Assembly: GCA_947458405.1 (NCBI GenBank)
Contig: CANGZW010000004.1
Span: 1 to 64,000, forward strand
DNA length: 64,000 bases
Source: Leptospiraceae bacterium
Lineage (GTDB): Bacteria > Spirochaetota > Leptospiria > Leptospirales > Leptospiraceae
Reading direction: 5' to 3'
In this document: piece by piece, positions 27,870 through 36,258 of the stretch
How the letters are laid out: each line of letters starts with the position of its first letter
Position numbering within the stretch: the first letter of the stretch is position 1
Position numbers and translations under genes: made by a program
Notes under the pieces: model-generated
Database searches by the model: none
Told to the model about the DNA's origin: nothing
The model's input: the letters and a program-made list of their open reading frames with translations, nothing else

Positions 27870-30329
27870 ATGCAAAAAATTTTACCTATATATGAGATTC
27901 TTGATCAAATTAAAAATGGATTAACAAATAATAGTACTGTAATACTTTCTTCTCCACCTGGTTCTGGAAAAACTACAATAATTCCTATGGAGTTACTCCG
28001 AGAAGATTGGTTACATAAAAAGATTTTAGTTTTAGAACCAAGAAGATTAGCGGCTCGAAATTCTGCAATTCGAGCCTCAGAGTTATTAGGGGAAAATGTA
28101 GGGAGTCAAATTGGTTATCGTATAAGATTTGAATCCAAAATTTCTTCAATTACTAGGATCGAATACATAACAGAAGGGATATTTTTAAAAAAAATTCAAA
28201 ATGATCCCAACTTAAGTGATACAGATTTAGTTATTTTTGATGAATTTCACGAAAGAAGTCTAGATACAGATTTAGCATTGAGTCTCCTGGAATTTTCAAG
28301 AAGTATTTTTAAAAATAATATTAAAATTTTAATTATGTCTGGAACTCTAAATCAATCCGAACTGATGGAATTTTATCCATCTGCTGTATTTTTAAATTCA
28401 AATGGGTCAAATTTTCATGTTGATATTAATTATCTCAAAGAAGAGAAAAAGTTTAGTCCCGATTTAGTAAATAATATTATAAAAAATTTAGATGAAAAAC
28501 AGGGTGATATTTTAGTTTTTTTACCAGGTAAATATGAAATTGATAAAACGTACAACTTATTAAATTTATCAAATTTTAATAATATAATTTTATTTAAATT
28601 ATATAGTGAACTTCCATTTGATGAACAGAAAAAAGTCTTTTATCCCTTACAAAATAAGAGAAAAATTATATTGTCAACAAATATAGCTGAAACAAGTATT
28701 ACAATTGATGGTATTACTATTATTATTGATTCAGGTTTAAAAAGAAGATTAAAATTTGATATTCGATCAGGAATGAATAGACTTATTACTGAAAGAATTG
28801 GATTAGATTCAGCTGAACAGAGAAAAGGAAGAGCAGGAAGAACAAAAAATGGAGTTTGTTTTAGATTATGGACAAAGTATGAGGAGAAAGATTTTTTAAC
28901 TATAACTCCCCCTGAAATAATATATTCTGATTTATCTAATATTTTATTAAATATAAAGAAATTTGGAACTAATTTCAACGAATTAAAATGGATAACACAA
29001 CCTCCTCTTCAGGCTATGAGTAAAGCAGAGGAACTACTCATTGATTTAGGAGCGATAGATAAATCTGGAAATATAACACTACTAGGGGAAAGAATGGCTG
29101 ATTTACCTATTGAAGCTAGACTTTCAGCAATGATACTTAAATCTTCTGAATATGGGTTTAATTCAATTGCTATTCAACTTGGCGTGCTACTATCTGATAA
29201 AATTTTTAGTAAAACAGAAATTAGTAGTACAGATTTATCTTATAAAATAGATTATATTAATTCCCACCTTTTCAAGAATCATCCTTCATTTGTTAAATTT
29301 AATAATTTATATAAAGACTTATCATTATTTATGAAAAAATCTTCATTAAAAAATGATTTATCTGTTGGTGTTATATTAGCCTTTGCATTTCCAGATAGAA
29401 TTGCTAAAAATAGAGAAATTGGAAAGGAAAAATTCAAGCTAAGTTCAGGAAAAGGAGCATTCCTATCAAAAGAAGATCCTCTCTGCAACACTGAATTTAT
29501 TGTAATAGCTGAATTAGATGGTGATCTGCAAAATTCTAAAATTTATCAATGTGTTTGTATAACAAAAAATGATATAATTAAGTATTTTTCAGAATATATT
29601 GATAAAAAAGAAATATTTTCATTTGAGGGAAATAAGATTAAATATGTACTACAATTTTATCTTAAAGAACTTTTAATAGAAGAGAAAGTACTAAATCCCT
29701 CTAAAGATATGGACTATTCGAAAGCAATACTTCATTACTTAAAAAATAATAAATGTAAAGATTTAAATTGGAGTGATGATTTAATTAATTTTATCAATAG
29801 AGTTAATTTAATTTCTAAATATTCTGCTAAATTTACTCCTATACAAATTGATGACTTTAAAGAAAATCCTGAAAAATGGCTAAGTAGTTTTATAATAAAT
29901 TTCAATAGTATTTCCCAACTAAATTCCTTAAATTTACTTACTATATTTAAATCATTTTATACCTATCAACAAATTATTGAATTAGACAAAGAAATTCCTG
30001 AGTACTTTTTATCTCCTGCAGGAAATAAAATTAAGATTGATTATACAGATAATGAGGTTATTATTCAAATTAAATTACAGGAACTTTTTGGACTTTTGAG
30101 AGCAAAAACATATGCTTATGGTAATATTTTGCCCACTTTTCATCTACTTTCTCCAGCGGGAAGACCGATTCAAGTTACAAAAGATTTGGAAAGTTTTTGG
30201 AAAAATACTTATCCAGAGGTAAAAAAAGAATTAAAGGGTAAATATCCTAAGCACCCTTGGCCCGAAGATCCTTATTCAGCAGTACCTACCGCCAGAACAA
30301 TAAAAGGTCATCTGAGAAACTCATTGTAG
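27870..30329 (+). CDS. hrpB: ATP-dependent RNA helicase HrpB
   Basis: DExH-box helicase of the HrpB group. Motif I is SSPPGSGKTT (residues ~27-36), motif II DEFHER, motif III SGTL, motif V TNIAETSITI and motif VI QRKGRAGRT. The C-terminal third contains the HrpB-specific region with LSPAGNKIKIDY and a GKYPKHPWPEDP end, both characteristic. The 819-residue length is right. Its cellular role is poorly known in bacteria. The gene converges on the TetR gene with a 9-base overlap of 3' ends. Confidence 0.95.
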   Translation: MQKILPIYEILDQIKNGLTNNSTVILSSPPGSGKTTIIPMELLREDWLHKKILVLEPRRLAARNSAIRASELLGENVGSQIGYRIRFESKISSITRIEYITEGIFLKKIQNDPNLSDTDLVIFDEFHERSLDTDLALSLLEFSRSIFKNNIKILIMSGTLNQSELMEFYPSAVFLNSNGSNFHVDINYLKEEKKFSPDLVNNIIKNLDEKQGDILVFLPGKYEIDKTYNLLNLSNFNNIILFKLYSELPFDEQKKVFYPLQNKRKIILSTNIAETSITIDGITIIIDSGLKRRLKFDIRSGMNRLITERIGLDSAEQRKGRAGRTKNGVCFRLWTKYEEKDFLTITPPEIIYSDLSNILLNIKKFGTNFNELKWITQPPLQAMSKAEELLIDLGAIDKSGNITLLGERMADLPIEARLSAMILKSSEYGFNSIAIQLGVLLSDKIFSKTEISSTDLSYKIDYINSHLFKNHPSFVKFNNLYKDLSLFMKKSSLKNDLSVGVILAFAFPDRIAKNREIGKEKFKLSSGKGAFLSKEDPLCNTEFIVIAELDGDLQNSKIYQCVCITKNDIIKYFSEYIDKKEIFSFEGNKIKYVLQFYLKELLIEEKVLNPSKDMDYSKAILHYLKNNKCKDLNWSDDLINFINRVNLISKYSAKFTPIQIDDFKENPEKWLSSFIINFNSISQLNSLNLLTIFKSFYTYQQIIELDKEIPEYFLSPAGNKIKIDYTDNEVIIQIKLQELFGLLRAKTYAYGNILPTFHLLSPAGRPIQVTKDLESFWKNTYPEVKKELKGKYPKHPWPEDPYSAVPTARTIKGHLRNSL

Positions 30330-30977
30330 TACATTTTTATTTTTCCTTGTAATTTTAATAGAATCTTTACTACGCCATCCCGATCTAAGTAGTTCAGAAA
30401 AAATTGCAATACCTTCTTCTAAAGGATCAGAATTACTTTTTCCTGTCCGTAAAACTCCAGTTAAATCCAGAACCATCAATCCGTATATCCATGACCACAT
30501 CGTTCTAGCTACGGAAGGATAGAAATGTCTATCAAAATGAAAATCTCCTCTTTTTAATCCTTTTTTAATCATAGATAAGAAAACTCTATAACTTATTGGC
30601 ATAACATTAAGTACTTTTCTATGTATTAGTCCATCTCCCGAATGAAACATTAGCTTATGTAGTTCTTTATTTTCTTGAGCAAATCTCCAATATGATCTTG
30701 CAATCGCCCCTAATTCTTCATAGGAGTCCTTACTGGAATTTACAGCTTCTTTTAACATTCCGGTAAGGATAACTTCTCCTCTCATAATTAAACTTTTAAT
30801 TATTTCCTCTAAGTTTTCAAAATGAGCGTAGGGACTTGCAACACTGCAGGAAAGTTTGTCTGCTATATTTCGCATTGAAAGTCGGGCAATGCCTTCTTGT
30901 CTTACGATCTGCTCAGCCGCATCTAAAATTTCATCTCGGCTTAAACTATTTCTCATTCTTCTAATTTTTCCGGGCAT
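30321..30977 (-). CDS. TetR/AcrR-family transcriptional regulator
   Basis: An N-terminal TetR helix-turn-helix is clear: SRDEILDAAEQIVRQEGIARLSMRNIADKLSCSVASPYAHFENLEEII. The C-terminal ligand domain is of the WHG type (ARSYWRFAQENKELHKLMF...WSWIYGLMVLDL). I start it at the ATG at 30977, which has AGGAAGGA 4-5 bases upstream, giving 218 residues, rather than an in-frame ATG 7 codons earlier. It lies downstream of the second desaturase on the same strand but beyond that gene's terminator, so it probably has its own promoter. Control of fatty acid unsaturation is an attractive inference. Confidence 0.92.
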   Translation of the reverse strand: MPGKIRRMRNSLSRDEILDAAEQIVRQEGIARLSMRNIADKLSCSVASPYAHFENLEEIIKSLIMRGEVILTGMLKEAVNSSKDSYEELGAIARSYWRFAQENKELHKLMFHSGDGLIHRKVLNVMPISYRVFLSMIKKGLKRGDFHFDRHFYPSVARTMWSWIYGLMVLDLTGVLRTGKSNSDPLEEGIAIFSELLRSGWRSKDSIKITRKNKNVLQ

Positions 30978-31040
30978 TATTCCTTCCTGTTTTAACATTT
31001 AATTGAATAGGATTTTTTTTGCAAGCAGTGGAATGAATAG

Positions 31041-31092
31041 AAAAAAGAAAAAATATTCGAGCTGCAACTTAATTCCGGAAGTTAGCTCGAAT
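31041..31092 (-). terminator. Strong intrinsic terminator of the second desaturase
   Basis: Nine-base arms ATTCGAGCT (31055-31063) and AGCTCGAAT (31084-31092) pair perfectly and are extended by AACTT/AAGTT with a two-base bulge around an eight-base loop. On the minus strand the stem runs into a T-rich tract (complement of 31041-31053). It sits 25 bases after the desaturase stop. Confidence 0.85.
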
Positions 31093-31117
31093 TTATTAAG
31101 ATTTTAAATAATTTATT

Positions 31118-32197
31118 TTAAATATCACCAAATTTTTTATATTTATTATTAACTTCATCCCAGATATGACAACTGTTTACCTGATTTAGATAATATTTTA
31201 TGCTAAATTTATTCTCTAAAATATCATCCTTATAAACAGAGTTTTTTAATTGCTTATATGCATTTCTCAAATAATAAGAAGGAATAGCTGTAGATAAGTG
31301 ATGAGGAGTATGTATGTCGATATTAAAATGAAGAAAAGAAAGCCATCTTGGAAATAAAGAATTATAGGTTGAACTAATTTGAGCTTTATATGGATTCCAA
31401 TCATCTTCTTTGTAAAATTTCATATCCTCAGATGTATGATGTTGATATGTATAGATTGACATCCAAAATTGAAAGAATAAAGCAGGAATTATATAAAAAT
31501 GAAAAAAAGCATATATAGAATCATAATATATACTAATTAAAAATATACTTACTATAGAAATAGCTAACATAATTTGAGATAATATAACTTTTTTTCTTTG
31601 CGATTCATTAAATTTAGAAGGAACAAAATGTGTAATTATATTATGAAAAAAAGAACCAATTGGTGGAAAATATCTTGATAATTTATATAAAAATGCAAAA
31701 AATGAATTATTCTTTTTTAACTCTTTATATCTATCAATTGTCAGAGGAATCCATGCATTATCATAATAAATATCATTTGAATTAACTACTAATTTGTTAG
31801 TATATTTATGATGTGCATTATGAGAAAACTTCCATCCATAATATGGATACATCGGTGTAATAAAAAATAAATGTCCTAATATATCATTTAATTTATTATT
31901 TTTGAAGAATGATTGATGTCCACAATCATGTCCTAAAACAAATAAAGAAGTGACAGCGGTGCCAGCTAAGAAATATGCAAATGGCCATGCCCAATATAAA
32001 TTATTTATATAAGTATATGCTAATATTAATATTGAAAATAAATAAAAAGCCATCCCTGAAAAAGTATAAAATAAAGCTAATCCTGAGTTAGGTTTAAAAT
32101 ATTCTTTAGAAATTACTTTACGAATTCCTTCTAGTGTAGATTTATCTAATTTATTATTTTCAATCTCATTGAAATTTTTTTCGAGTGTGATACTCAT
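31118..32197 (-). CDS. Fatty acid desaturase, delta-12/DesA-like
   Basis: A 359-residue membrane di-iron desaturase with His boxes HDCGHQ, HNAHHKY and HTPHHLS; this arrangement fits the phospholipid/acyl-lipid desaturase branch (DesA/delta-12) rather than the acyl-CoA delta-9 branch. At least four membrane segments are visible. The ATG at 32197 with AGAGG six bases upstream is preferred to the TTG five codons earlier. A promoter candidate, palindrome and terminator bracket the gene, so it is transcribed alone. Regioselectivity cannot be read from the sequence. Confidence 0.92.
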   Translation of the reverse strand: MSITLEKNFNEIENNKLDKSTLEGIRKVISKEYFKPNSGLALFYTFSGMAFYLFSILILAYTYINNLYWAWPFAYFLAGTAVTSLFVLGHDCGHQSFFKNNKLNDILGHLFFITPMYPYYGWKFSHNAHHKYTNKLVVNSNDIYYDNAWIPLTIDRYKELKKNNSFFAFLYKLSRYFPPIGSFFHNIITHFVPSKFNESQRKKVILSQIMLAISIVSIFLISIYYDSIYAFFHFYIIPALFFQFWMSIYTYQHHTSEDMKFYKEDDWNPYKAQISSTYNSLFPRWLSFLHFNIDIHTPHHLSTAIPSYYLRNAYKQLKNSVYKDDILENKFSIKYYLNQVNSCHIWDEVNNKYKKFGDI

Positions 32198-32231
32198 AAC
32201 AACCTCTGCCAATTTAAAGAAAAATTTGACC

Positions 32232-32260
32232 CTATAAGTCTAAACCTCCATCAAATCTAA
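32232..32260 (-). promoter_or_regulatory. Candidate promoter of the second desaturase
   Basis: On the minus strand TTAGAT (complement of 32255-32260) and TTATAG (complement of 32232-32237) are separated by 17 bases, about 35 bases upstream of the chosen ATG. Match to consensus is moderate. The -35 lies inside the palindrome at 32252-32274. Confidence 0.4.
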
Positions 32261-32274
32261 CGATGTTAAATTTG
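32252..32274. promoter_or_regulatory. Palindrome overlapping the desaturase -35, candidate TetR operator
   Basis: Arms CAAATCTAAC (32252-32261) and GTTAAATTTG (32265-32274) are inverted copies with one mismatch and a GAT centre. Size and symmetry suit a TetR-type dimer. The nearest regulator gene of that family is the one at 30321-30977. Confidence 0.45.
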
Positions 32275-32309
32275 CAACTCTGATTTGTATTTTGGAAGGA
32301 AAGGAATTT

Positions 32310-32492
32310 TTAAACTTTATCCTGTCTAAAAAACTCCCTAATTTTATAGTCTCTAGAGGATTCTGCCAAAAGTGTAAGCTCAAAAATCGACTCTAACCAG
32401 AGAAGTCTTTCATGAATACTAAGAAAAGAGTATTTTCTTAGATCATCTTCTTCTAACTCATAAAAGAAATTTGCCTGCATTTTTTTATTCAT
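32310..32492 (-). CDS. Small partner of the nucleotidyltransferase
   Basis: A 60-residue protein (a start at the in-frame ATG four codons later is equally possible) that overlaps the upstream nucleotidyltransferase gene by 8 bases. It is mostly helical in appearance, with HERLLWLESIFELTLLAESSRDYKIREFF. I know similar small proteins next to DUF6036-type nucleotidyltransferases but no established function. The overlap supports a functional pair. It is the last gene of the minus-strand run that starts at the SDR gene. Confidence 0.65.
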   Translation of the reverse strand: MNKKMQANFFYELEEDDLRKYSFLSIHERLLWLESIFELTLLAESSRDYKIREFFRQDKV

Positions 32493-32976
32493 TAAATTCT
32501 TTTGCTTTATTTAAAAATTCAATATCTTTCATATCTTTTGGTCTTGCAGATACTCTTTTCATTGTAATTAAATCTTCAATACAGGCTAAATAGAGTTCAA
32601 AATCTTCAATGGGTTTTATTAGTTTTCTTTTAAATGCCTCTTGAAAATCCAAAGGATGTTTTATTATTATATCCACTACTTGATGAGAATGTTTTTCATT
32701 ATAAAAACTAAATGCAATTAAATTCTTCTCTTTAATCCAATATTCTACTTTTTTCGGATCAGCCAAATGAATTGGATCTTCGGGAAGGGAAGGAATATAA
32801 TTTCCTTCGCCCAATACTTTTAAGAGTGAAAGAATATTTGATTTATCAGTAGAAATTACAAGATCAAAATCAAATGTAGCACGTGGAACCCCGTGTAAAT
32901 TGACCGCTACACCACCAACTATTAAATATTCAATTTTATTTTCATAAAGTGACTTTAATAAATCTATATAAAACAT
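32485..32976 (-). CDS. Nucleotidyltransferase-fold protein (DUF6036/AbiEii-like)
   Basis: A 163-residue protein with the minimal nucleotidyltransferase pattern: helix, then VGGVAVNLHGVPRATFDFDLVI, in which GG is followed by the metal-binding D-F-D, and a third acidic strand in HQVVDIIIKHPLDF. This matches stand-alone nucleotidyltransferases, many of which are toxins of AbiEii or MNT type. The following 60-residue gene overlaps by 8 bases, consistent with a two-gene module. Whether it is a toxin-antitoxin pair or a housekeeping modifier is not decided by the sequence. Confidence 0.82.
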   Translation of the reverse strand: MFYIDLLKSLYENKIEYLIVGGVAVNLHGVPRATFDFDLVISTDKSNILSLLKVLGEGNYIPSLPEDPIHLADPKKVEYWIKEKNLIAFSFYNEKHSHQVVDIIIKHPLDFQEAFKRKLIKPIEDFELYLACIEDLITMKRVSARPKDMKDIEFLNKAKEFNE

Positions 32977-32979
32977 AAG

Positions 32980-33807
32980 CTACTTTACACACCTTACGTA
33001 TGCTTTAACATCAGCATTTTCAAAATTTAAAATTTCACCAGTATATAGTGATACTACCAAAACTTTTTCCGGAGGAGTTGTGGATACTGATGAAGTCCAA
33101 AACCATCCAAAGTCTTTTAATTCTTTCCAAGAAGTTGTAAGCTCTTTACTTGTAGGGAGTCTCTTTTTTAATCCTTTGCAATACAAATCTGCCTCTTCCT
33201 TTGATAAAGATAATTTATTTGAATTACCATCCCAACTTAATCCAGCTATCAGCACATCCCCTAATTTTTTTTCTGGAATTAAAATATATTTATTATCTTT
33301 TTTTATTGGAAGTTTTGAAGTTTCTATACTTTCCTTTTTTACTATTTCCTTGGTTTCTTGTAACTTTTCTGTTGATTTTAACGGATTTTCTTTTAACAGC
33401 GATTCTATTTTTTCATCAACACTTTCTAATACAATATCTTCTTTGGCAGAATTTACTTTTTTCTTATTTCCTTCTATTTTTATTAATTCCTTATCCAATT
33501 TACTTAATACCTGATCATCATACTCTAAAATGATTTCTTCGTTAAAAATTTGATTATTCTCAATATATATATTTATCTTTTTATCTACATAACCTTTTTT
33601 ACTAATTATTATTGAGTAAATACCTCCCTCTAGATAGAATTCCGTAGGAGTTGTTGCCTTAAAAACTTCCGAAGAATGTGAATATATTTTGACCATAGCA
33701 CCAATTGGATTTGATTTTAAAAATATATTGTTGGTTAAATTATTTTCTTTTGAAAATATAGAAAAACTTAAAAATATAAGTAAGATTAAAATATTATTTA
33801 ATAACAT
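32980..33807 (-). CDS. PEGA and DUF1566 domain exported protein
   Basis: A 275-residue protein with an N-terminal signal-like segment (LLNNILILLIFLSFSIFS). Residues ~28-90 are a PEGA domain (LKSNPIGAMVKIYSHS...TTPTEFYLEGGIYSIIISKKGY), a short beta domain found on spirochete surface proteins. A charged linker (~95-175, many Lys/Glu, PLKSTEKLQETKEIVKK) leads to a C-terminal DUF1566-like domain: GLSWDGNSNKLS, LYCKGLKKRLPTSKELTT, FGWFWTSS and AYVRCVK. The DUF1566 (Lcl) fold is linked to surface or fibre proteins. It lies 21 bases after the third FliG/MotA-like gene and 3 bases before the nucleotidyltransferase gene. Confidence 0.85.
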   Translation of the reverse strand: MLLNNILILLIFLSFSIFSKENNLTNNIFLKSNPIGAMVKIYSHSSEVFKATTPTEFYLEGGIYSIIISKKGYVDKKINIYIENNQIFNEEIILEYDDQVLSKLDKELIKIEGNKKKVNSAKEDIVLESVDEKIESLLKENPLKSTEKLQETKEIVKKESIETSKLPIKKDNKYILIPEKKLGDVLIAGLSWDGNSNKLSLSKEEADLYCKGLKKRLPTSKELTTSWKELKDFGWFWTSSVSTTPPEKVLVVSLYTGEILNFENADVKAYVRCVK

Positions 33808-33828
33808 AACTTAATATCCATATATTTA

Positions 33829-35004
33829 TTAATATAGAACATTTGTTGCTTCATTAATATATTTTTCAATATCAACTCTATTTTCTTCCCCGATAGTTTG
33901 AATAAATTTCTCAAATATAATATGCTCAGAAATATTTAATGCTAATGAGTGGCACCCATCAATAATCAATAATCTTTTTAAAAAATCAACTCCCTTATAA
34001 TCACCCGATAAGATTTGATTTTCTAAAATATATCGAATTGTCATTGGGTGCCAGCCTTCTAGTACATAGGTCAGTCCCATTTTTAAGTAAAAGAAATCTT
34101 CTGAATTTAGCATGCCTAAAATCTCTAGAGAATCTTTAAATCCAACTTCTCTTATTTTCCCTGAAATACCCAAGAAAATTAAAATTACTTCTTTAATTTG
34201 AGCTTTTTGTTTATAGTTTGAATTCAATCGATATGTAAACTCATTCCCCTTATACAATCTACTATAATAATATGATTCCCTCCTTAATTCAAATGAATTT
34301 TGTTCAGTACCATTTAATCTAGCATTGATAAAATCTATAAATTCATTACCTAACATAGAAGTACATTCTTCCGAATTTGCATTTAAATTAATAAGATCCA
34401 AATTAAAATCTGTAAAACAAGATGTAATTTTATTTTTATATTCTTCTGGTAGTACTTTTAGTCCTGCAACAATAAAGAGGGGATTTAAATCGAATAATAA
34501 ATATTCTAGTTGTTTCTGGGATAGGCTTATTATATTTTTTATTTCATCAGTTTTTTCAGATATTTTATTGGTTTTTAAATTTATATTTATATATTTTTGC
34601 TTAAAATATGTTTCTTTATTTTTTATTAAGCTATTAAAAAAAATATATTCTTCCCCTAAATATGAAATTAATTTATGATAGATTTGATAAGGATGTTCAT
34701 TTAATAATATAGATAAAAATGTTTCAACTGCTAATAAGTATTCTAAAAATTTATATCCTCTATAATCAGAGCTTAATAAGTGATACCTCAAAGATTTTTC
34801 AATTATCATGAAAGTTCCGTTTGAATTTTTAATATTTTGTGCTAAATCAAAGATAGGATGAAAACCTTTAGGAAAATCCCCATTCCTATATAAATAAATA
34901 TTATCTATAATTTTATTTATAAATTCAATACATTTATCTTTATCTCCATTAGATAATTGTAATTTTTTAGAAAGCTCAGTGCCCAAATAAAATCGAACCA
35001 TCAC
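33829..35004 (-). CDS. FliG/MotA-like modular protein C (module-FliG-module)
   Basis: A 391-residue soluble protein with three parts. Residues 1-125 and 245-391 are two copies of a module: FYxGxE start, then SLRYHLLSSDYRGYKFLEYLL in the first and MGLTYVLEGWHPMTIRYIL plus ILSGDYKGVDFLKRLLIIDG in the second. These resemble the MotA cytoplasmic loop and tail without the membrane helices. Residues ~153-230, NIISLSQKQLEYLLFDLNPLF then IVAGLKVLPEEYKNKI, match the FliG C-terminal torque domain, though the usual REVD is FDLN here, so it is diverged. No membrane segment is predicted. It overlaps the upstream paralog by 29 bases. Confidence 0.78.
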   Translation of the reverse strand: MMVRFYLGTELSKKLQLSNGDKDKCIEFINKIIDNIYLYRNGDFPKGFHPIFDLAQNIKNSNGTFMIIEKSLRYHLLSSDYRGYKFLEYLLAVETFLSILLNEHPYQIYHKLISYLGEEYIFFNSLIKNKETYFKQKYININLKTNKISEKTDEIKNIISLSQKQLEYLLFDLNPLFIVAGLKVLPEEYKNKITSCFTDFNLDLINLNANSEECTSMLGNEFIDFINARLNGTEQNSFELRRESYYYSRLYKGNEFTYRLNSNYKQKAQIKEVILIFLGISGKIREVGFKDSLEILGMLNSEDFFYLKMGLTYVLEGWHPMTIRYILENQILSGDYKGVDFLKRLLIIDGCHSLALNISEHIIFEKFIQTIGEENRVDIEKYINEATNVLY

Positions 35005-35449
35005 TTTCCTCCTTTGATTTTTCGAATATCAAATAATCCCTACGAAACTTTTCTCCACATAAAGAAAGTATTTTTTCCTTAAATATATTTAAATTATTTT
35101 CTTTTTCTATTCCTTTAAAAAATTCAATAATTATAATTTTTTTTAGAAAAACTAATCCACGATAATTTCCAGATAAAACATAAAATTTAAATATCTTATT
35201 TAATATATAAAATTGTAATGCACTATCATTATCATTTACAAATATTCGATTTGTAATTAATAAATTAAATCCTATTTTCAGTAAGTAGGACTGGTCTATT
35301 ATTTGTGAAACTAGAATATCTTTTTTATTCTTTAAATATTTATTATAAAGCTCTAAAATAGAATAAATATGATCATTTAGCTCAATTTTTTCTTTTTCTG
35401 ATAATTTTGATCTACTATTGAATTCTATCGAATTATAAAAATAATCCAT
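34976..35449 (-). CDS. FliG/MotA-like modular protein B (single module)
   Basis: A 157-residue paralog consisting only of the N-terminal module found in the two flanking genes: YFYNSIEFNSR at the start, LLKIGFNLLI in the place of DPFFKLGLELVI, YVLSGNYRGLVFLKKIIIIEFF in the place of ILSGDYHGKDFLQKMIILEG, and ILSLCGEKF in the place of LLSLFGEDY. No FliG-like domain follows. It is the most diverged of the three. It overlaps gene A by 17 bases and gene C by 29 bases, so all three are cotranslated. Confidence 0.72.
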   Translation of the reverse strand: MDYFYNSIEFNSRSKLSEKEKIELNDHIYSILELYNKYLKNKKDILVSQIIDQSYLLKIGFNLLITNRIFVNDNDSALQFYILNKIFKFYVLSGNYRGLVFLKKIIIIEFFKGIEKENNLNIFKEKILSLCGEKFRRDYLIFEKSKEESDGSILFGH

Positions 35450-36233
35450 AATCAGAGCCTTCTATTATAACTTCTCCGGATTGAATTAATTTATTTAATA
35501 TAAATAAGATTCTACTTCGGGCTTCTAATTCTTCTTCTGGAGTATAAGCTAATTCCATCTCTTTTTTAAATAAGATTTTTGCCGCTCTCTCTCCTATGCT
35601 ATCATAAAATATTTTTTTGAATCCTGGTTCCAAACTGTTAATTGCCCTAACTATAAAAATATTATCTACTTCTCTGGCAATTTTTTGAATTGACTTTGTA
35701 TCACATTTTAATATTTTTCTAAATTCTTTAGGATTAATAGATAAATTTTCAAAATCTGGTTGCTTTGCTTTTTTTAATGATAGTATATATTTAGTAAATT
35801 TTAATATAAATTCTACTAAGTTCTGAGAATAGTTTTCCTCTTTATTATCTACTATATAGTCCTCTCCAAAAAGGGAGAGTAAAATTTCAATCACAATATA
35901 TGGTGAATACTTATATTGAATAGCCGATATTCCTTCTAATATAATCATTTTTTGTAAAAAATCTTTTCCATGATAATCACCAGATAAAATATGTCTAGAT
36001 AAAATGGAATGAACCTCATTCGGATCAGTTTCTTCAATTACTAATTCTAAACCAAGTTTAAAAAAAGGATCCTCAATATATTTCAATTCTTCAGCTAAGA
36101 AGTCAGCACCTTCATCGCCATATATAATTGAATATTTTAAAACTCTCTCGACAAGGTCTATACTTTCCTCTTTTTCCCGGCTCCTACACCTAATTCTATC
36201 AGTAAACTCATTTCCTTCATAAAACTCTTCCAT
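35433..36233 (-). CDS. FliG/MotA-like modular protein A (MotA-cytoplasmic-like module plus FliG C-terminal domain)
   Basis: A 266-residue soluble protein. Residues ~50-125 read EDPFFKLGLELVIEETDPNE followed by ILSGDYHGKDFLQKMIILEG and SPYIVIEILLSLFGEDY; this resembles the MotA loop (DPFLRKGLxLxVDGxDPExVREIL) and tail (LIIEGIxAIQxGxNPRxIxExLxSYL) with helices TM3-4 missing. Residues ~165-258 match the FliG C-terminal domain well: SIQKIAREVD at 181-190, GERAAKIL at 214-221, and SRILFILNKLIQSGEVII. FliG-C and the MotA loop are the parts that interact in the flagellar motor. The function is unknown to me; no flagellar gene is nearby. Confidence 0.82.
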   Translation of the reverse strand: MEEFYEGNEFTDRIRCRSREKEESIDLVERVLKYSIIYGDEGADFLAEELKYIEDPFFKLGLELVIEETDPNEVHSILSRHILSGDYHGKDFLQKMIILEGISAIQYKYSPYIVIEILLSLFGEDYIVDNKEENYSQNLVEFILKFTKYILSLKKAKQPDFENLSINPKEFRKILKCDTKSIQKIAREVDNIFIVRAINSLEPGFKKIFYDSIGERAAKILFKKEMELAYTPEEELEARSRILFILNKLIQSGEVIIEGSDYGLFL

Positions 36234-36258
36234 GTATCACGCACCGTTATGTATTATT

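Noticed and set aside
33080..33533. Two overlapping open frames antisense to the PEGA/DUF1566 gene
   Set aside because: They mirror the Lys/Glu-rich linker codons on the other strand and have no start signals.
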